Assembly: GCA_037013495.1 (NCBI GenBank)
Contig: CM072808.1
Span: 45,432,068 to 45,496,067 of the forward strand
Length of the DNA stretch: 64,000 nucleotides
Source: Hippophae tibetana
Lineage: Eukaryota > Streptophyta > Magnoliopsida > Rosales > Elaeagnaceae
Direction of reading: 5' to 3'
In this document: one piece after another, positions 36,435 through 48,679 of the stretch
Position numbering within the stretch: position 1 is the stretch's first letter
Layout: each line of letters begins with the position of its first letter
Notes under the pieces: generated by a model
Databases searched by the model: none
Told to the model about the DNA's origin: nothing
What the model saw: only the letters and a program-made list of their open reading frames with translations
Made by a program: the position numbers and the translations under genes

Positions 36435-37735
36435 TTCCCCCCCCCCCCCAAGTTGGAATATATGTTAATTATTCCTAACTTGTTAAGTAAGCTTGAGAAC
36501 TGTGAAAAACTCAGGGATTTAGTAAATATATCTGCTGGTTGCTCTAATGTAGAGATATGATAAGTTTTGATCATTTCAGCTTGAATTTTTTCTTTTACTA
36601 GATGGCAATCGATTTCTATGTGTTTGGTTCGCTCATGAAACAATGGATTTGATGCAATGTGAAGGGCTGCTTGATTGTCACAATATAACTTGGTTGGTTG
36701 GGAGTGTTTGATACCCAAATCATCCAAAATGTATCGTAATCAGGTTACTTTGCAACATACTACTACCATAGAGCGGTATTCTACTTCTGCACTTGATCGT
36801 GAGACCGTATTTTGTTTCTTAGTCTTCCAAGAAATTAGTGAGTTTCCAAGAAATATACAATATCCTATGGTTGATCATCGTGTATCTGTGCATTTTGCCT
36901 AATCTATGTCACAGAAAACATTTAGTTGTAATGAATTAGTTGTTGAGAAAAAGAGGTCTTGTCCTGGTGTGTTCTTGACATATCGTAGCATTCGTTGAGT
37001 TGCTTCTAAATGTGGTTGACGTGGTTTATCCATATATTGACTGATAATTTGCACGACATACACTAAGTCGGGCCTTGTGATGGTTAAGTATATTAATCTC
37101 CCAACAAATCTTCGATAGGATGTGGGATTACTGATGAATTCCCCTTCAACCTTGCTGAGGGATAAATTTTATTCCATAGGTGAATTGACAGATTTGACAC
37201 CAAGATAACTCATATCTTCCAATATTTCAAGTGTGTACTTACGTTGTGACAGAATAATTCCTTTTCTGGAACGTGAAACTTCTATGTCCAAAAAATACTT
37301 TAATTCACCGAGATCTTTAAGTTTGAATTGTTTCATGAGATGATTCTTAGTTTCTTCAATGTCTTATACATTGTTTCCTGTTATGACTATATCATCTATA
37401 TAGACAAGAAGAGTAGAGAAGGAATTACCACGGGTTCGGACGAACAATGAGTGATCATACTTGGATTGGTTTAAACCAGCTAGCTTAAGTGTTGTTAATA
37501 GCTTGATGAACCATTGTCATGAGGCTTGTTTGAGTCCATACAAAGATTTGTGTAGCTTATATACTCGTGTTTCTCCCTTTCGTTCGAATCCAGGTGGAAG
37601 GGACATGTAGACATCTTCATGAAAATCACCATAGAGAAAAACATTATTGACATCGAGTTGTCGAAGATGCCAATTTTGAATAGCAGCAACAGCAAGAAGA
37701 AGCCGAACAGTGACAAGTTTGGCTACTGGTGCAAG
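36435..37735 (-). pseudogene. Truncated copia RT-RNase H
   Basis: On the minus strand, RT motifs run [28 protein letters not shown] and LYGLKQAS (37735-37517). A broken middle part with a VYIDDIVITG-like stretch lies near 37400. RNase H follows: [27 protein letters not shown] and ADIFTKSLS (36727-36440). Everything upstream of the RT motif 'APVAK' is missing; the TRIM copy begins a few bases further on. Confidence 0.85.
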
Positions 37736-37741
37736 GGGGAG

Positions 37742-38100
37742 TGTTAAAGTCTCACATCGATTGGGGATTGTGTCCATGCTGCGCATATAAACAAGGGCAA
37801 TCCTCCATCTCACAACCTGAGTTTTGAGATGGAGTTAAGCCCAAATTTAACATGGTATCAAACACAAGGTTATCTGATCGGTGCAGTTGTTTTGCCACTA
37901 GTGAGTGATGCATTCTGCCATTTGGGCTCCTTAACCTCAACATCCTCGTCGGTCTCAAGGTGATAGACTCTTGCCGATGTGAGGGAGAGTGTTAAAGTCT
38001 CAAATCGATTGAAAATCGCGTTCACGCTGCCCATATAAACAAAGACAGTCCTTTATCTCACAACGTGAGTTTTGAGATAAAATTAGACACAAATTTAACA
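37742..38100 (+). mobile_element. Complete TRIM-like miniature LTR element
   Basis: Two 111-bp LTRs (37742-37852 and 37990-38100; both start TGTTAAAGTCTCA and end AAATTTAACA) enclose a 137-bp interior that begins with a primer site (TGGTATCAAAC) and ends with a purine tract (GTGAGGGAGAG). It has no coding capacity. At 359 bp it has the structure of terminal-repeat retrotransposons in miniature. AAATT follows on the right (38101-38105). The left flank does not repeat this; the matching AAATT is at 35982-35986, outside the inverted copy. Confidence 0.85.
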
Positions 38101-38105
38101 AAATT

Positions 38106-38793
38106 TATATTTTATTTTACCTTTATATGTTTTGTTTCTATATCTTATTATAAAAAAGTAACCTTAAAAACAATTTCAAAATTTAAGAATCAATACTTGT
38201 GATTAAAAAAATTGTTTAATTTTTTATAATTCTTCAAATTGTAATCATATAAAATAAATTTAAATTTTTTAAAGAATATAATAATTTACGTGTAAAATAT
38301 GTATATCTTTTTTAACTAATTCCATTAAAAGTTAATTGAAAATAATAATAATAAATAGCTTATGAATAAAAACGTAGGTAATTTTTTTCCCCAAATGCAT
38401 AAAGTAGTGGATCGTTCTGAGCAGATTCACTCTTTAGTATCTAAGTATCTGCCTTTCGCCTCAACGTCTCGAGCTGCTGAGCAGCGCAACCCCGTTGAGC
38501 AACTCAGGTTTGTCGTCTCTTCTCTCTCTGTTTGGGCATTTGCTCTCTATTTCGCTAAGCCTTTGCTCAGTTATTTCCTGACTATTTGGCTGTCTATGTT
38601 GGTCACACGAGTTAAGTAGAAACACACAATTCAGAATATATGGATTTGATTTAGGGTTAGATGAGTTCTTAGCTTTTCTAATCCATAGTCTCTCGAGTTT
38701 TATCAGAAGAATGTTGTATTGCTTTTATTTTTATTTTTTAATCCAAATATCTTATTATCAAAAATTGGTCTCATATTTACAGTGAAGAAAACC
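38106..38793 (+). promoter_or_regulatory. DDB1 promoter region and probable 5'-UTR with intron
   Basis: 38106-38360 is AT-rich. From about 38400 composition becomes balanced. A probable non-coding first exon ends at CAACTCAG/GTTTGTCG (38507), and a pyrimidine-rich intron ends at ATTTACAG just before GTGAAGAAAACC and the ATG at 38794 (acceptor about 38782). A leader intron is common in housekeeping plant genes; this one is inferred from splice signals only. Confidence 0.55.
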
Positions 38794-41700
38794 ATGAGTA
38801 TCTGGAACTACGTTGTTACAGCTCACAAACCCACTAATGTAACGCACTCTTGTGTTGGAAATTTCACAGGCTCTCAGGAGCTCAACCTCATTATTGCGTA
38901 AGTTTAAGCTTATTCTTCCCATCTTTTCAGTTCTCTCTCTGCAGGGTTAAGTTGTTCTAAGGTTGTGATATCTTATTTCTTTTTTCTTTTTTGGTCTATT
39001 TACACTTTGCAATATTTGTATATTTTAAAAAAAAATCTGTATTGTCTTATTCTTGTAAAAGCTTCCTTACCAAATTGAATATGTTCTTGAATAATTTAGG
39101 TTCTTGATTGAATCTAGAATATTATACTTACATTTTTCATGCATCTCCTGCTGGAATATTAAAAAAAAAACTTAGAATTGATTGTCTTTCCATGACTTCA
39201 CTATATCAGTTTGCTACATTGTGATTTTTTTTTAGTTTATTACAGTCATGCTTTTATTATTTTAGAAGGATTTCAAGTTGAATTTGCTTCTAATATACAG
39301 TAATGGTCTGTTTACTATTTTATTTGTGCACAGGAAATGCACAAGAATTGAAATTCATGTACTTACTCCTCAAGGCTTGCAGGTAAAATAATTATCATTT
39401 TGGATTCCATTATTAGGGATTTAGTACATAACCTATGGTTGCTACAATATTTCATTTAAAAGTCAGATTATAATCATTTAGATTGGGAATTTTTTTATGG
39501 TCTTTTAAGAATGAGGGTTTTGGAGATACATTGAATAAATTTTTTAGGACTTAGGAGATGCCTCAGCCTTGAGATAGGTTGTTATTATGGTGTTAGTGAC
39601 AATAGGGTAAATGGATGGTTGGCAGCTTTGTGATGTATTAGGCAAGGCAATCCTTTATCTCTCATTCTCATATCATTTTAATCTCTATATTGCGGTGGAT
39701 ATTTGAACTTTGAAGTTTGAATAGAGTTTTGCAGAGATGTTCTGGTTGGAATGGATAGATTGACGATAGTGTACCACCTTAGCAATTAGTAGGCTATATT
39801 GTTTGTCTCTTTTCCTCTTCCTTTCCCCCCACTTGAGGGCAGGAGTGAGAGCTTTATAATTTAAATATGTTTTTGAAATGTTTTCAAGTTCTTTCAAGGC
39901 CAATGATTAATATTAGTAAAACCTCTTTTTGTAGAATAAACATGAGTGAAAACAAAGTACAAAGTTTGTCTCTAGATTTGGGTGTGAAACAAAAGCTGGC
40001 TATCGATCTATCTTTGTTGCCCTTGGATAGTAATCCTAGGGCTTTTCTTTTGTGCGATCCTATAATAGAAAGAACAGGAAAAATATAATTCAAAGAAAGG
40101 GGTGCCCAGTCTTTTGCTACATCTCTCTCTCTCTCTTTTTAAGGCTATATGCTCTTGGTGGTTGGCCTTTCTGTTATGTTTATCAATTATTTTTTCCCCT
40201 CTAGCATCTTCATCAGTTGAATTATGATAAATTTTGCTATCTGAATGGAAACATCTATAATCTTCAACGGTGAGAATCGAACCTGAAAATATTGCAACTC
40301 CAAGTTTTGCATAATTAAATCATATTTGTGATGGAGAAAACACTAGTAAGCTAAGCTTGTTCAAGACTAGTTAGATTTTTTCCCGGTACAGTTTCGAAAA
40401 AGTCTAGTTGGTGGTAAATGTTTATTTGATAATAATTTAGCTTTATCTTCAGTTTCCTTGGTATATTATTATCCATTCCTTTGCAGCCTATGTTGGATGT
40501 GCCAATTTATGGGAGAATTGCAACACTTGAGCTCTTTCGACCCCATGTAAGTACCTTAGAAAAACACATAAAAGACTAAGTCTTCCTTGAAGAAAGGAAA
40601 ATTATGAAAAAAGACAAGCACATTGCAAAAACTTACTCTTTGATTTTAATTAATACATTGAATAGGGTGAAGCACAAGACTTTTTGTTTATCGCAACAGA
40701 AAGATACAAGTTCTGTGTTCTTCAATGGGATGCAGAGGCATCTGAGCTTATTACAAGGTTCAATCATGACATTCAATTTGAACTAGTTTCCACTAATTTC
40801 CTTTTTCATTGTTTGATGACAGTTGCCAAATTGATGTGGCCTTCTACTCTTCGAGCATAAGACATGCTGTGCTCCATTACTTCTTTAGTTTGAAAAAAAA
40901 TATATCTGCATTCAGTTTCTTTATCGATGCCATCAATTATTTTGCCTGACCATTGTAAAGTAAACCACAAGCATAGGAGATTCTACTTGAAGAAATATGA
41001 TTTTGATGCAATTCTTTTTTAGCTTCTAATTACTTTCGTTTTTCATTTATTTTTCAGAGCAATGGGGGATGTCTCAGATCGTATAGGTCGGCCCACAGAC
41101 AATGGTCAGGTATGCAATTCAGTTTTTACTAATTTCTTTTAGCATTGGTTGTCTATTTGAAGATAAATACACACATATTCTAAATATATAGAGCTGATCA
41201 AGTGGGTAATGTTGGTACTTGATGCCTTTGCTTAATAAAGGCAGAGGAGAGGTAAAATAGTCATTCTATAATATTAAATGTAAAAATTATGGTTAATTAA
41301 AAGTGTTATACCACAATTCATAAGATCTAAACCATAAGATGCTAAAGTTAAATCCTAAAATTAAAAATTAAACCCTAAAATTGAGTTAAATCAACTTAAT
41401 GTGAGGGACCATTTCACTCATGTGGTGCTTATCTTAATGTGTGCTGTGGTGCTCACCCGACCAAAGTTATATGTATATATATATTTCTTCTTAAGGTGGA
41501 ATCTGCACTTGATTATAGCTTTAGCCGGAAATAGTTGGTCTACATGGTTTCTTTGTTTTTCTCTGTAGATTGGTATTATTGATCCAGATTGCAGACTTAT
41601 TGGACTCCATTTATATGATGGATTGTTTAAGGTATGCAGTTCTCACACACTCTAATGCCTCTTAAAGAAAACAGCATATGTTTGTTTTTTTTTAATTTTT

Positions 41701-44700
41701 TTTTTACATACAGAAAATATTGAATTTGAATGTTGTTTTTGCTTTCAGGTTATTCCTTTTGACAACAAAGGCCAGCTTAAAGAAGCATTCAATATTAGGT
41801 ACTTATTTCTCTGTTCTGGTTTTCTAGACATGAATGGCATTTATTAAATTTCATGTGAATATAAGTATGGAGGTTTCAGACCTGGTCAATACTGTTTTGA
41901 CTTTTCTACATTGTTAGAAAGTAGTCATTTTCTTTTGAGTTTTGATCTAAATTATGACTGAATAAATTTTTCTTTCTTTTTCGGAAAACTATGCAATATT
42001 CTGTAACATACTGTTGGTTGTTCACAAAAGTTTCCATTTCCCTTAGATCATTAGTTTCTATGCTATCTATTCAATTTTTATGCCCCTTAAATTTGATTAG
42101 CTTATATGAATAATCATTCTTACAATTACCTACTGCTTTTCAGGCTTGAAGAACTTCAAGTTTTGGATATCAAATTTCTTTATGGTTGTTCTAAACCCAC
42201 AATCGTAGTTCTCTACCAGGTTTAAGTCACTCTTACATGCTTATGTATATTTTCTTCTATGTCCTTACTAATTTATACCGAAGTGCATAAATCTTCTTGG
42301 TATTTTCAATGTTGCTTTCATTTTGTGAACTGGTTGGTAGTAATAGCAATAAAATGGAATGATATATTTGTATACATGTAGCATTGTCATATATCTTTTT
42401 TAGTGATCTGTTTATTTTTCAAATCTGAATTGACAGATGGATCCTGGAGTTTCTATTTGGATAATGTATCTTAAACTAGTTTTACTGGATTTTCACCACA
42501 TAGCAAATGTTTTAATATTGTTTGTGCCTGGGATGTCTGAAATTTTTAGTGCGTGCTGGAATTAGCTCCTCTGTACTATTTTTTGCGTGGATGCTGAGGC
42601 ACATTTCAATTTTGTTCAACCTATAAGTATTTTTAGCCCAACTCTTTCTTTTGTTTGTTAAAACTTGCACCTCTACCAGTGTGGCAACGGATTGCCTTGA
42701 ATTCTTTAATGTATAGTTTTTTTAGCTTCCATGCCATGTCAGGATATCTAGAATAATAGCCGTTGATGGTGTTGCTACTTTGTTCTTGTAACTGCAGGAC
42801 AACAAAGATGCTCGCCATGTGAAAACATATGAGGTTGCATTGAAGGATAAAGATTTTGTTGAGGGTCCTTGGTCGCAAAACAATCTTGATAATGGAGCGG
42901 CTTTGTTGATACCTGTGCCTCCACCTCTATGTGGTGTTCTTATTATTGGAGAAGAAACAATTGTTTACTGTAGTGCCAATGCATTTAAAGCAATCCCAAT
43001 CAGACCTGTAGGTTATGGATAAACTGTTAATTTTTTTTACAAAAGTTGCATGTTCTGGTTATTCCATGGTGACCTTTTCTTTTTTTATTTGGTGTGTGCT
43101 TCTAGTCCACTACAAGAGCCTATGGAAGGGTTGATGCTGATGGTTCAAGGTATTTGCTTGGTGATCATGCTGGGCTATTGCACCTTCTTGTTATAACTCA
43201 TGAAAAAGAAAAGTAAGTGATTCTCCTCAAATTATAATCACATTGCACCTGTATGCTGCCACGATTTTATCAGGGCTATCACTTTTTTTGCAGGGTGACA
43301 GGACTGAAAATTGAGCTATTAGGAGAGACTTCAGTTGTATCTACAATTTCTTATCTTGATAATGCATTTGTCTATATAGGATCAAGTTATGGAGACTCAC
43401 AGGTATCATCCTCACTGCTACTATATACTGATGTGCACTGAGAAGTGTAAATCCTATCTTTTGACCTTCAATTGCCTCATAAAATGGCTTTATTGTCATT
43501 GACTACCCAAAACCAGAGTTTATAAGATTAACATTGACGAAATGAGGACTCTGCAGTTTGCTAGTCATGCTAACTAATATTTTCACCCATTGATGTCGGA
43601 GGTGTTGCATGCCATATTAAGAGTTTCTGGAGGCAGTTAGATATTGTAAATAAGAAATGATTATTGATTGTTTTACAAAGGAAACTTTACGATGGTTTCT
43701 TTAAGTTGATCTGCTGAAGCAAATTAAAGCTACAATCTATATTATCAAATATTAATTTTATTTGTATTGACTCGTATTGGTTCAAGGCAGTTTGTTATGT
43801 CAAACATTTACACTGGTTATTTAAAAACACAGCTTATAAAGCTGAACCTACAGCCTGATGCAAAAGGTTCATATGTAGAAGTCCTGGAAAGGTATGTCAA
43901 TTTGGGGCCAATTGTTGACTTTTGTGTGGTTGATCTTGAGAGACAAGGCCAAGGTCAGGTTGTTACATGCTCTGGAGCCTACAAAGATGGTTCTCTTCGC
44001 GTTGTTCGAAACGGAATTGGAATCAACGAACAAGTTTGTTTCTCTTCATATTCTCCTTGTTTACTATCATCATCTTTCTCATTTTCTCCTCTCCATTTAG
44101 CTGGCCATGATCTTGTGAATATTGTGGCAATATGGTGCATTTCGTTTAAGTCACCCGTTGATATGAAACTTGTAGGCATCGGTTGAGCTTCAAGGTATCA
44201 AAGGAATGTGGTCACTTAGAAAATGCACTGATGATCTGTTCGACACCTTCCTGGTTGTAAGCTTTATCAGTGAGACACGAATATTGGCTATGAATATTGA
44301 AGATGAGTTAGAAGAAACTGAAATAGATGGTTTTGCTTCTCAAGTGCAGACTTTATTTTGCCATGATGCTGTGCATAATCAATTGGTGCAAGTAGGTTTA
44401 TTATCTGCTACTGTTTGTTTCATCAATGATGTGATCCATTCGTATTGAGGGGGGAAAAACCGAGGTCGTTCTTGTTGCACATTTCTTGATACAAGGAAAC
44501 ACAATCTTTCTTGGTTGAACTTGAGCACACAAATATTCTAGGAATGCATGTTTGTTTTTTTCTTTCCCTTTTTAAAGGCATTATGCTATGCAGGGTAGAA
44601 ACATATTGCTGTCTTATCTAGTGTCAAACGCCTCTGAATTGATATCATAATCCCTGTGAACAAAACCTTTGTTCGTGTTCAACTCACACTGTAGATGATG

Positions 44701-47700
44701 TGTCACTGGAGAATTCATCTTGTTTTTGTCATGTGTATAATAAATGATATGTCTGTGATGCATGCGGATTAATTTCATATTACTGAGTAATTTGATTCTT
44801 GTAGGACTGGTTAGCGTTCTACATACATTGTATGCTTGCTGATTGTTATACATACATTGCATGCTTGCTGATTGTCGGTTTCATTACAGGTCACCTCAAC
44901 CTCTGTAAGACTAGTCAGCTCTATAACAAGTGAGCTAAGGAATGAATGGGTTCCTCAATCAGGATATTCCATTAATGTTGCCACTGCTAATGCCACCCAG
45001 GTTTGGTTTCCTCTTTTATGTAGGTTTTACAATAGAACCATGTAGAGTTTAAACCATATCAATTTGGTCAACATGTGAAAACATTTTTGGAAAAGCATTC
45101 TGAGATATCATGTAGAGCCATTGCGAAGAACGTGGTTCATGTGTTTCCTGATGCATTGAAAGTGGATATATTATAAAAAATTTATCACATTTCCACCATC
45201 AGTTTTTAGAAATGACTCATGAAATTGATCTTTTTGCCTGTTTGTGGATTACAGGTCTTGTTGGCAACTGGAGGAGGCCATTTAATTTATTTAGAAATTG
45301 GTGACGGTGTGCTGAACCCAGTGAAATTTGTTCAGCTGGAGTATGAAATCTCATGCCTTGACATAAATCCAATTAGTGGTAATCCTAACTACAGCCAACT
45401 TGCTGCTGTTGGAATGTGGACGGATATTAGTGTCAGGATATTTTCATTGCCTAACCTAAATCTTATTACAAAAGAGCATTTGGGAGGAGAAATAATTGCT
45501 CGATCAGTTCTCCTTTGTTCCTTCGAAGGGGTATGCTGTGCTTGATTTTTCATGAAAGATTTTAGTAGATTCTATGTTTTTTTTAAAATGATAAAAACAG
45601 ATATGAACCTTTTATTTTCTGGTGTTGGAACATTGCATGAAGGTTGGATTTGGAAATGTAATTCGCTAAATGTGGTTTTTGGATGTTATTGCCAATATGG
45701 GCACTTTAGCTTGTGGAGAAATTTGGCTTACTATTTCAACCCTTTAAGTTCATATCTATCTGATAAATTAGATTTTAGTATGCTAAGCATAATTCTTGGT
45801 TTTTGAAATTTCAATATATCTTGCATTATTGTGTTGCATTTGTTAGTTTTAGAGCCATCTTTCAGTTACTATCTAATTATTTCATTTATCCTTTCAGATA
45901 TCCCATTTATTATGTGCCCTTGGAGATGGACACCTTCTAAACTTTATATTGAACACAAGTACTGGCGAGTTAATAGATCGGAAAAAAGTTTCTCTTGGTA
46001 CTCAACCTATAACGCTGCGTACTTTCTCATCAAAGAGTACCACTCATGTATTTGCGGCATCAGATAGACCAACAGTCATATATAGCAGTAACAAGAAACT
46101 TCTTTACAGCAATGTAAATTTGAAGGAAGTAAGCCATATGTGTCCTTTCAACTCCGCAGCTTTTCCAGATAGGTATTTTTTTTTCTTCTCCTATGCACAC
46201 TTGCATGCTCTTATTCAGTCTCCAGTTTGTACTTTGTATAGTTGATAAAGGACAGGTTGGGACGTGGTGGCTAATTTGGAATTAGTGGAGAAATAGAAAA
46301 ATAAAAAAATTAAGAGAGTACTTACATTACACAAGACAAGAAGGAACTTTTTTCTGAAAATACTTTACCTTATTCATTTCGTTCATACTTAAAATATATA
46401 TTGGGATTTTTAATTCATGGACCCAAGAGGCACATAAATCAAAATCTTTTGATTCATGAATGTGGATAGATTCAATAATTTTAAAATGGAAATTTAAAAT
46501 ATATGATTCATGATTCTGTACAGACTCATGAATTTACAAGAGTGAGAAAAGAACACTAGTAATGAATATAAAAATGTAAACCAAAATGCTCGGCCTGAAA
46601 ACTTCAACTACTTTGTTTATTGCATGGGATTTAATGATTGCATTACAGTGTAGATACTTTAAATATGGCTGTGATATCAAGGCAATATTTTGGTGAGCAA
46701 GAAAGATGAGAAAATCAATTGGCATGTTGTCATCTACACATAATCATTTTCTGTTTGTTCATTGTTGATTTCAAGATGTACTAGAGACCTGAATCTGGCC
46801 TGTGTTTTATGGCATGTTTTGATGTTAATTATTGGCTTTTATCTTCCTCCCCTTTCTTCCTGCAGCCTTGCAATTGCTCAAGAAGGTGAACTTACTATTG
46901 GAACCATAGACGATATCCAGAAGCTTCACATTCGCTCCATCCCCCTTGGGGAGCACGCACGCCGTATATGTCATCAGGAAAATTCCAGGACCTTTGCCGT
47001 TTGCAGTTTAAAATATAACCAATCTGGCACAGATGATTCTGAATCTCACTTTATTCGCCTCTTAGATGACCAAACCTTTGACTTCATATCAACTTATCCA
47101 CTTGACACATTTGAAAATGGTTGCTCTATACTTAGCTGCTCTTTCTCAGATGATACTAATGTATATTACTGTGTGGGAACAGCTTACGTGCTTCCAGAAG
47201 AAAGTGAGCCATCTAAGGTAAGATTATATTTTTCTCCAGGTTTATGTTTAACTTGAAATTTTTTTATAACTCATTCTGACTGACGCAATGGGGTTCTATC
47301 TTCGTAATATTTGTAGGGTCGAATTCTGGTGTTCATGGTCGAAGATGGGAAGCTGCAGCTTATAGCTGAGAAGGAAACTAAGGGGGCTGTTTATTCTTTG
47401 AATGCCTTCAATGGGAAATTGCTTGCTGCTATTAATCAAAAGATACAGCTGTACAAATGGATGCTCCGGGATGATGGTACACGAGAGTTACAGTCTGAAT
47501 GTGGACATCATGGACATATACTTGCCCTCTATACACAGACTCGTGGGGATTTCATTGTTGTTGGTGATTTGATGAAGTCAATCTCGTTGTTAATCTACAA
47601 GGTAACCAATATGCCACGTGTCTCAATAAATTATTGGGTAGTACGACACTTTAGTCACTATACTTTTATAAATTTGTCACATTGGTCATATTTTTTAAAA

Positions 47701-48679
47701 TTAATACACTTTTGTCACATAATTGTTACATTTTTTTACACTTTAGTCATTTCTTGTCTATTTTGATTTTTTTGGATTTTTTTAGGGAAAAATTTAAGTA
47801 TTATCGTTTTGAAACTTACTAATATGGAAAAATAAAGTGACTAAAATGACAAAAAAAGTTTAAAATGTATGAAGTGTCTACAAATGTAACAATAATATAA
47901 TTAAAGTGTACAAATTTAAAGCAAAGTGATTTAGGTGCACTTTTTTCGTACTAGATTATTTTGGAAGTTTGCCTTTTTATTTTTACTTTTTGAATGTATG
48001 CACTCGATTTTTAAATTCTGCTATTATTTGTGGTTATATATGTGGAGCATAAATATTATGATTTCTAACATCTGGGAAGAAAAAAAAATCCTTCCAGCAT
48101 GAGGAAGGGGCTATTGAGGAGCGATCTCGGGACTATAATGCAAATTGGATGACAGCTGTTGAGATACTTGATGATGACATTTACCTAGGTGCTGAAAATT
48201 ATTTTAACCTTTTCACCGTGAGGAAGAATAGCGAAGGTGCCACTGATGAGGAACGAAGCCGTCTTGAGGTGGTTGGAGAGTATCATCTGGGAGAATTCAT
48301 CAATCGATTTAGGCATGGTTCTCTAGTAATGCGCTTGCCGGACTCCGATGTGGGACAGATTCCAACTGTTATATTTGGCACGGTGAATGGTGTAATTGGG
48401 GTCATTGCATCGCTTCCTCATGAACAATATCTTTTTCTAGAGAAGCTTCAGTCGAACTTGAGGAAAGTGATAAAGGGCGTTGGAGGTTTGAGTCATGAGC
48501 AGTGGAGGTCTTTTAGTAGTGAAAAGAAGACCTCAGAAGCTAAAAACTTCTTAGATGGAGATCTCATCGAGTCATTTCTTGATCTTGGCCGCGGGAAGAT
48601 GGATGAGATTTCAAAGCAAATGGGTGTGTCAGTTGAAGAGCTTTGCAAGAGAATAGAAGAGTTAACAAGGTTACATTGA
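38794..48679 (+). CDS. DDB1: DNA damage-binding protein 1 (DDB1), complete, 19 coding exons
   Basis: Adaptor of CUL4-RING ubiquitin ligases in the nucleus. It binds DCAF substrate receptors and, with DDB2, UV-damaged DNA; plant DDB1 also acts with DET1/COP10 in light signalling. Exons: 38794-38897, 39334-39382, 40487-40546, 40666-40757, 41058-41109, 41569-41631, 41749-41798, 42144-42219, 42798-43007, 43106-43212, 43294-43402, 43833-44033, 44176-44391, 44890-45000, 45255-45530, 45898-46172, 46866-47217, 47317-47601, 48098-48679. They sum to 3270 nt in one frame: 1089 codons and TGA, the normal plant length. The start [20 protein letters not shown] and the end [10 protein letters not shown] are the family's conserved termini. 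The MMS1-N-type half and the CPSF_A C-terminal half form three beta-propellers and a helical tail. All introns are GT-AG. I see no damage, so it should be functional. Confidence 0.97.
44821..44878. repeat. 29-bp tandem duplication in a DDB1 intron
   Basis: ACATACATTG(T/C)ATGCTTGCTG occurs twice in a row (44821-44849, 44850-44878) with three or four differences, shortly before the exon at 44890. Confidence 0.8.
47636..47950. mobile_element. MITE-like inverted-repeat insertion in the last DDB1 intron
   Basis: Within intron 47602-48097, the left part (CACTTTAGTCAC, TTTGTCACATTGGTCA) is mirrored at the right (GTGACTAAAATGAC, AAAGTGATTTAGGTGC). The sequence between is AT-rich and non-coding. It resembles a small non-autonomous DNA transposon; family and target duplication were not determined. 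Confidence 0.5.

Noticed and set aside
41330-41390. Telomere-like AAACCCTAAA words in a DDB1 intron
   Set aside because: Only two or three irregular words in AT-rich sequence, not a telomeric array.
43767-44186. Open frame of 139 codons in the DDB1 region
   Set aside because: It contains exon 43833-44033 in frame but runs into the introns on both sides; splice sites and the known protein show the exon ends at 44033.
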